A stretch of 22,595 bases of DNA, from the NCBI GenBank assembly GCA_003568945.1, contig BDIP01000288.1, positions 1-22,595 on the forward strand, written 5' to 3'. Below, piece by piece: positions 22,033 to 22,595 of the stretch. How positions within the stretch are numbered: position 1 is the first letter of the stretch; each line of letters begins with the position of its first letter. Position numbers and translations under genes: made by a program. This DNA comes from Kipferlia bialata. Its lineage: Eukaryota > Fornicata. The notes beneath the pieces were generated by a model. That model ran no database searches, was not told the origin of the DNA, and saw only the letters and a program-made list of their open reading frames with translations.

Positions 22033-22514
22033 CTTACGACAATCTCCCTCCTCTCTGCCACACTTGATATGAACTGTCTGACCATGGTCTCAGTGACATA
22101 TGTACTATAATACATATATTATAGTAACATTAGTATACTAATGTATATATATATATATATATATGTACCTAATGACAGTATCTCCCCCCTCAGCCACACT
22201 TGACACGAACTGTCTGACCATGGGCTCAGTGACACAGTCCACAAGAGGGGATATCTCTACACAGCGCTGGTCATGAGTTGGAGTTTCATCTATGAGAGAG
22301 AGAGACAACGCGTATCAATACACAGCTAAGGAGAGTAATATATAAATGTGTAGGTACTTAAGCAGGCAGTGAGTCAGTGATGTATGAATATAATGCACAG
22401 TCATTGTCATAGTATGACAATTTGTCATACCTTTGACAGTGGCTGGGTGGATGCTACCCTAGCAGTAGGAGGGGCTGGGTGTGACACCACAGTCTCTGGT
22501 ACATTGATAGGTGA
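18090..22514 (-). CDS. large mainly helical protein with Arg-Gly-rich tail, at least 13 exons, family unknown
   Basis: Thirteen minus-strand exons chain exactly (565 residues plus stop): 21395-21336, 21253-21143, 21048-20924, 20837-20734, 20655-20542, 20449-20356, 19947-19837, 19740-19698, 19513-19380, 19275-19179, 19071-19030, 18905-18840, 18686-18090. Two upstream exons are likely (22289-22169 and 22514-22431), but their phases do not join directly, so exons are missing between them; the gene may continue beyond the window. In the chained part, residues 5-17 hold C...HC-x2-C (possible metal site), followed by AIYELIPSLAKMAVSILHGK, a Gly/Ala-rich stretch near SAFLTNLFDVMGGFAAGVVA, then about 350 mostly helical residues with VFEAMECFSTALKQL and PLAEFNSCLKDRKDYHRSL. 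The last 62 residues are low-complexity with RGG/RGR and a repeated AQSTVRG, as in RNA-binding or nucleolar tails. The DYHRSL helix faintly recalls BAR-type bundles; this is too weak to assign. Confidence 0.8.
19486..19622 (-). repeat. duplicated acceptor junction in the RG-tail gene
   Basis: The acceptor and first about 25 bases of the exon at 19513 (coding strand CTAG then GTGTTTGAGGCCATGGAG) occur again at 19592-19622 in the upstream intron. The outer copy is followed by GCATTA, not GT, so it cannot act as an exon by itself. Confidence 0.9.
19917..20296 (-). repeat. four tandem copies of an acceptor junction
   Basis: The start of the exon at 19947 (coding strand ACCACTGCCACCAGACCCAG) is present at about 19917-19955, 20017-20060, 20134-20175 and 20256-20296, at 100, 118 and 122 bp spacing. 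Copies diverge progressively from the functional one and all lose similarity at the same exonic point, just after the GTCA that follows GGGCCAT, where TA-rich intron begins. Confidence 0.92.
21384..21540 (-). repeat. duplicated acceptor junction
   Basis: The start of the exon at 21395 (coding strand CAGCACTTCCAAGTG) is repeated at 21522-21540 upstream in the same intron, about 135 bp away. Confidence 0.75.
21720..22230 (-). repeat. five tandem degenerate copies of a donor junction
   Basis: The end of the exon at 22169 (coding strand TCAAGTGTGGC, then the GT donor and TA tract) recurs near 22052, 21934, 21842 and 21732. Spacing is about 139, 118, 95 and 110 bp. The copy at 22030-22100 also keeps the upstream ACCATGGTCAGACAGTTC; the outer three are shorter. 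TA runs separate the copies. Confidence 0.9.
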
Positions 22515-22595
22515 CTGAAAGTTAGAGAGGGATAGGGGCTAGTATCAGGCAGAGCCTGTTCGCTGACTGACCCACTCTCTCAGGGAGATTGCGGC

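Noticed and set aside
21720-22230. CRISPR-like regularly spaced repeats
   Set aside because: Units are degenerate copies of an exon end with its donor site, separators are TA microsatellite and related to each other, and the context is eukaryotic.

Overview
The window is nuclear DNA of an intron-rich unicellular eukaryote. Protein-coding signal comes in short open stretches (about 40-300 bp) that join in frame only when GT...AG introns of about 30-150 bp are removed. Most introns downstream of about 6.1 kb end in a compact motif, CTAAC or CTGAC followed by a few C's and then AG, so the probable branch point lies almost against the 3' splice site. That is known from metamonads such as Giardia and Trichomonas. 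With the high intron density, it makes a free-living fornicate (a Kipferlia/Carpediemonas-like organism) my best guess; this is inference from style, not identification.

Layout. (1) About 0.5-5.5 kb, plus strand: a poorly resolved multi-exon gene with hydrophobic segments at its N-terminal end and a long, unrecognised soluble part. (2) 5948-9971, plus: a 22-exon gene that chains without a phase error to 712 codons. Its C-terminal half is a clear permease of the ArsP/YraQ type (PF03773, formerly DUF318), fused to a cysteine-rich N-terminal half I do not recognise. (3) 12066-10237, minus: a 6-exon gene for a 453-residue coiled-coil protein. (4) 13390-12437, minus: the C-terminal half of a deoxynucleoside-kinase-like protein, interrupted by a long poly-G tract where an exon seems to be missing. 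(5) 13676-17699, plus: a 7-exon gene for a 930-residue protein built of three CC-x3-CL modules and two copies of an 85-residue helical repeat; no family recognised. (6) about 22514-18090, minus, possibly running past the window end: a gene of at least 13 firmly chained exons for a helical protein with an Arg-Gly-rich tail. Genes 4 and 5 are divergent; genes 2/3 and 5/6 are convergent.

The most unusual feature is structural. In genes 5 and 6, at least seven exon edges, each with its splice site and adjacent TA- or CT-rich intron, have been copied in tandem one to four times into the neighbouring intron, at about 85-140 bp spacing. Copies within a cluster share the same breakpoint. This looks like intron growth by serial duplication of splice junctions.

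No rRNA, tRNA, CRISPR array, insertion sequence or viral element was recognised. The genes do not form an obvious pathway; nothing in the order suggests a functional cluster.
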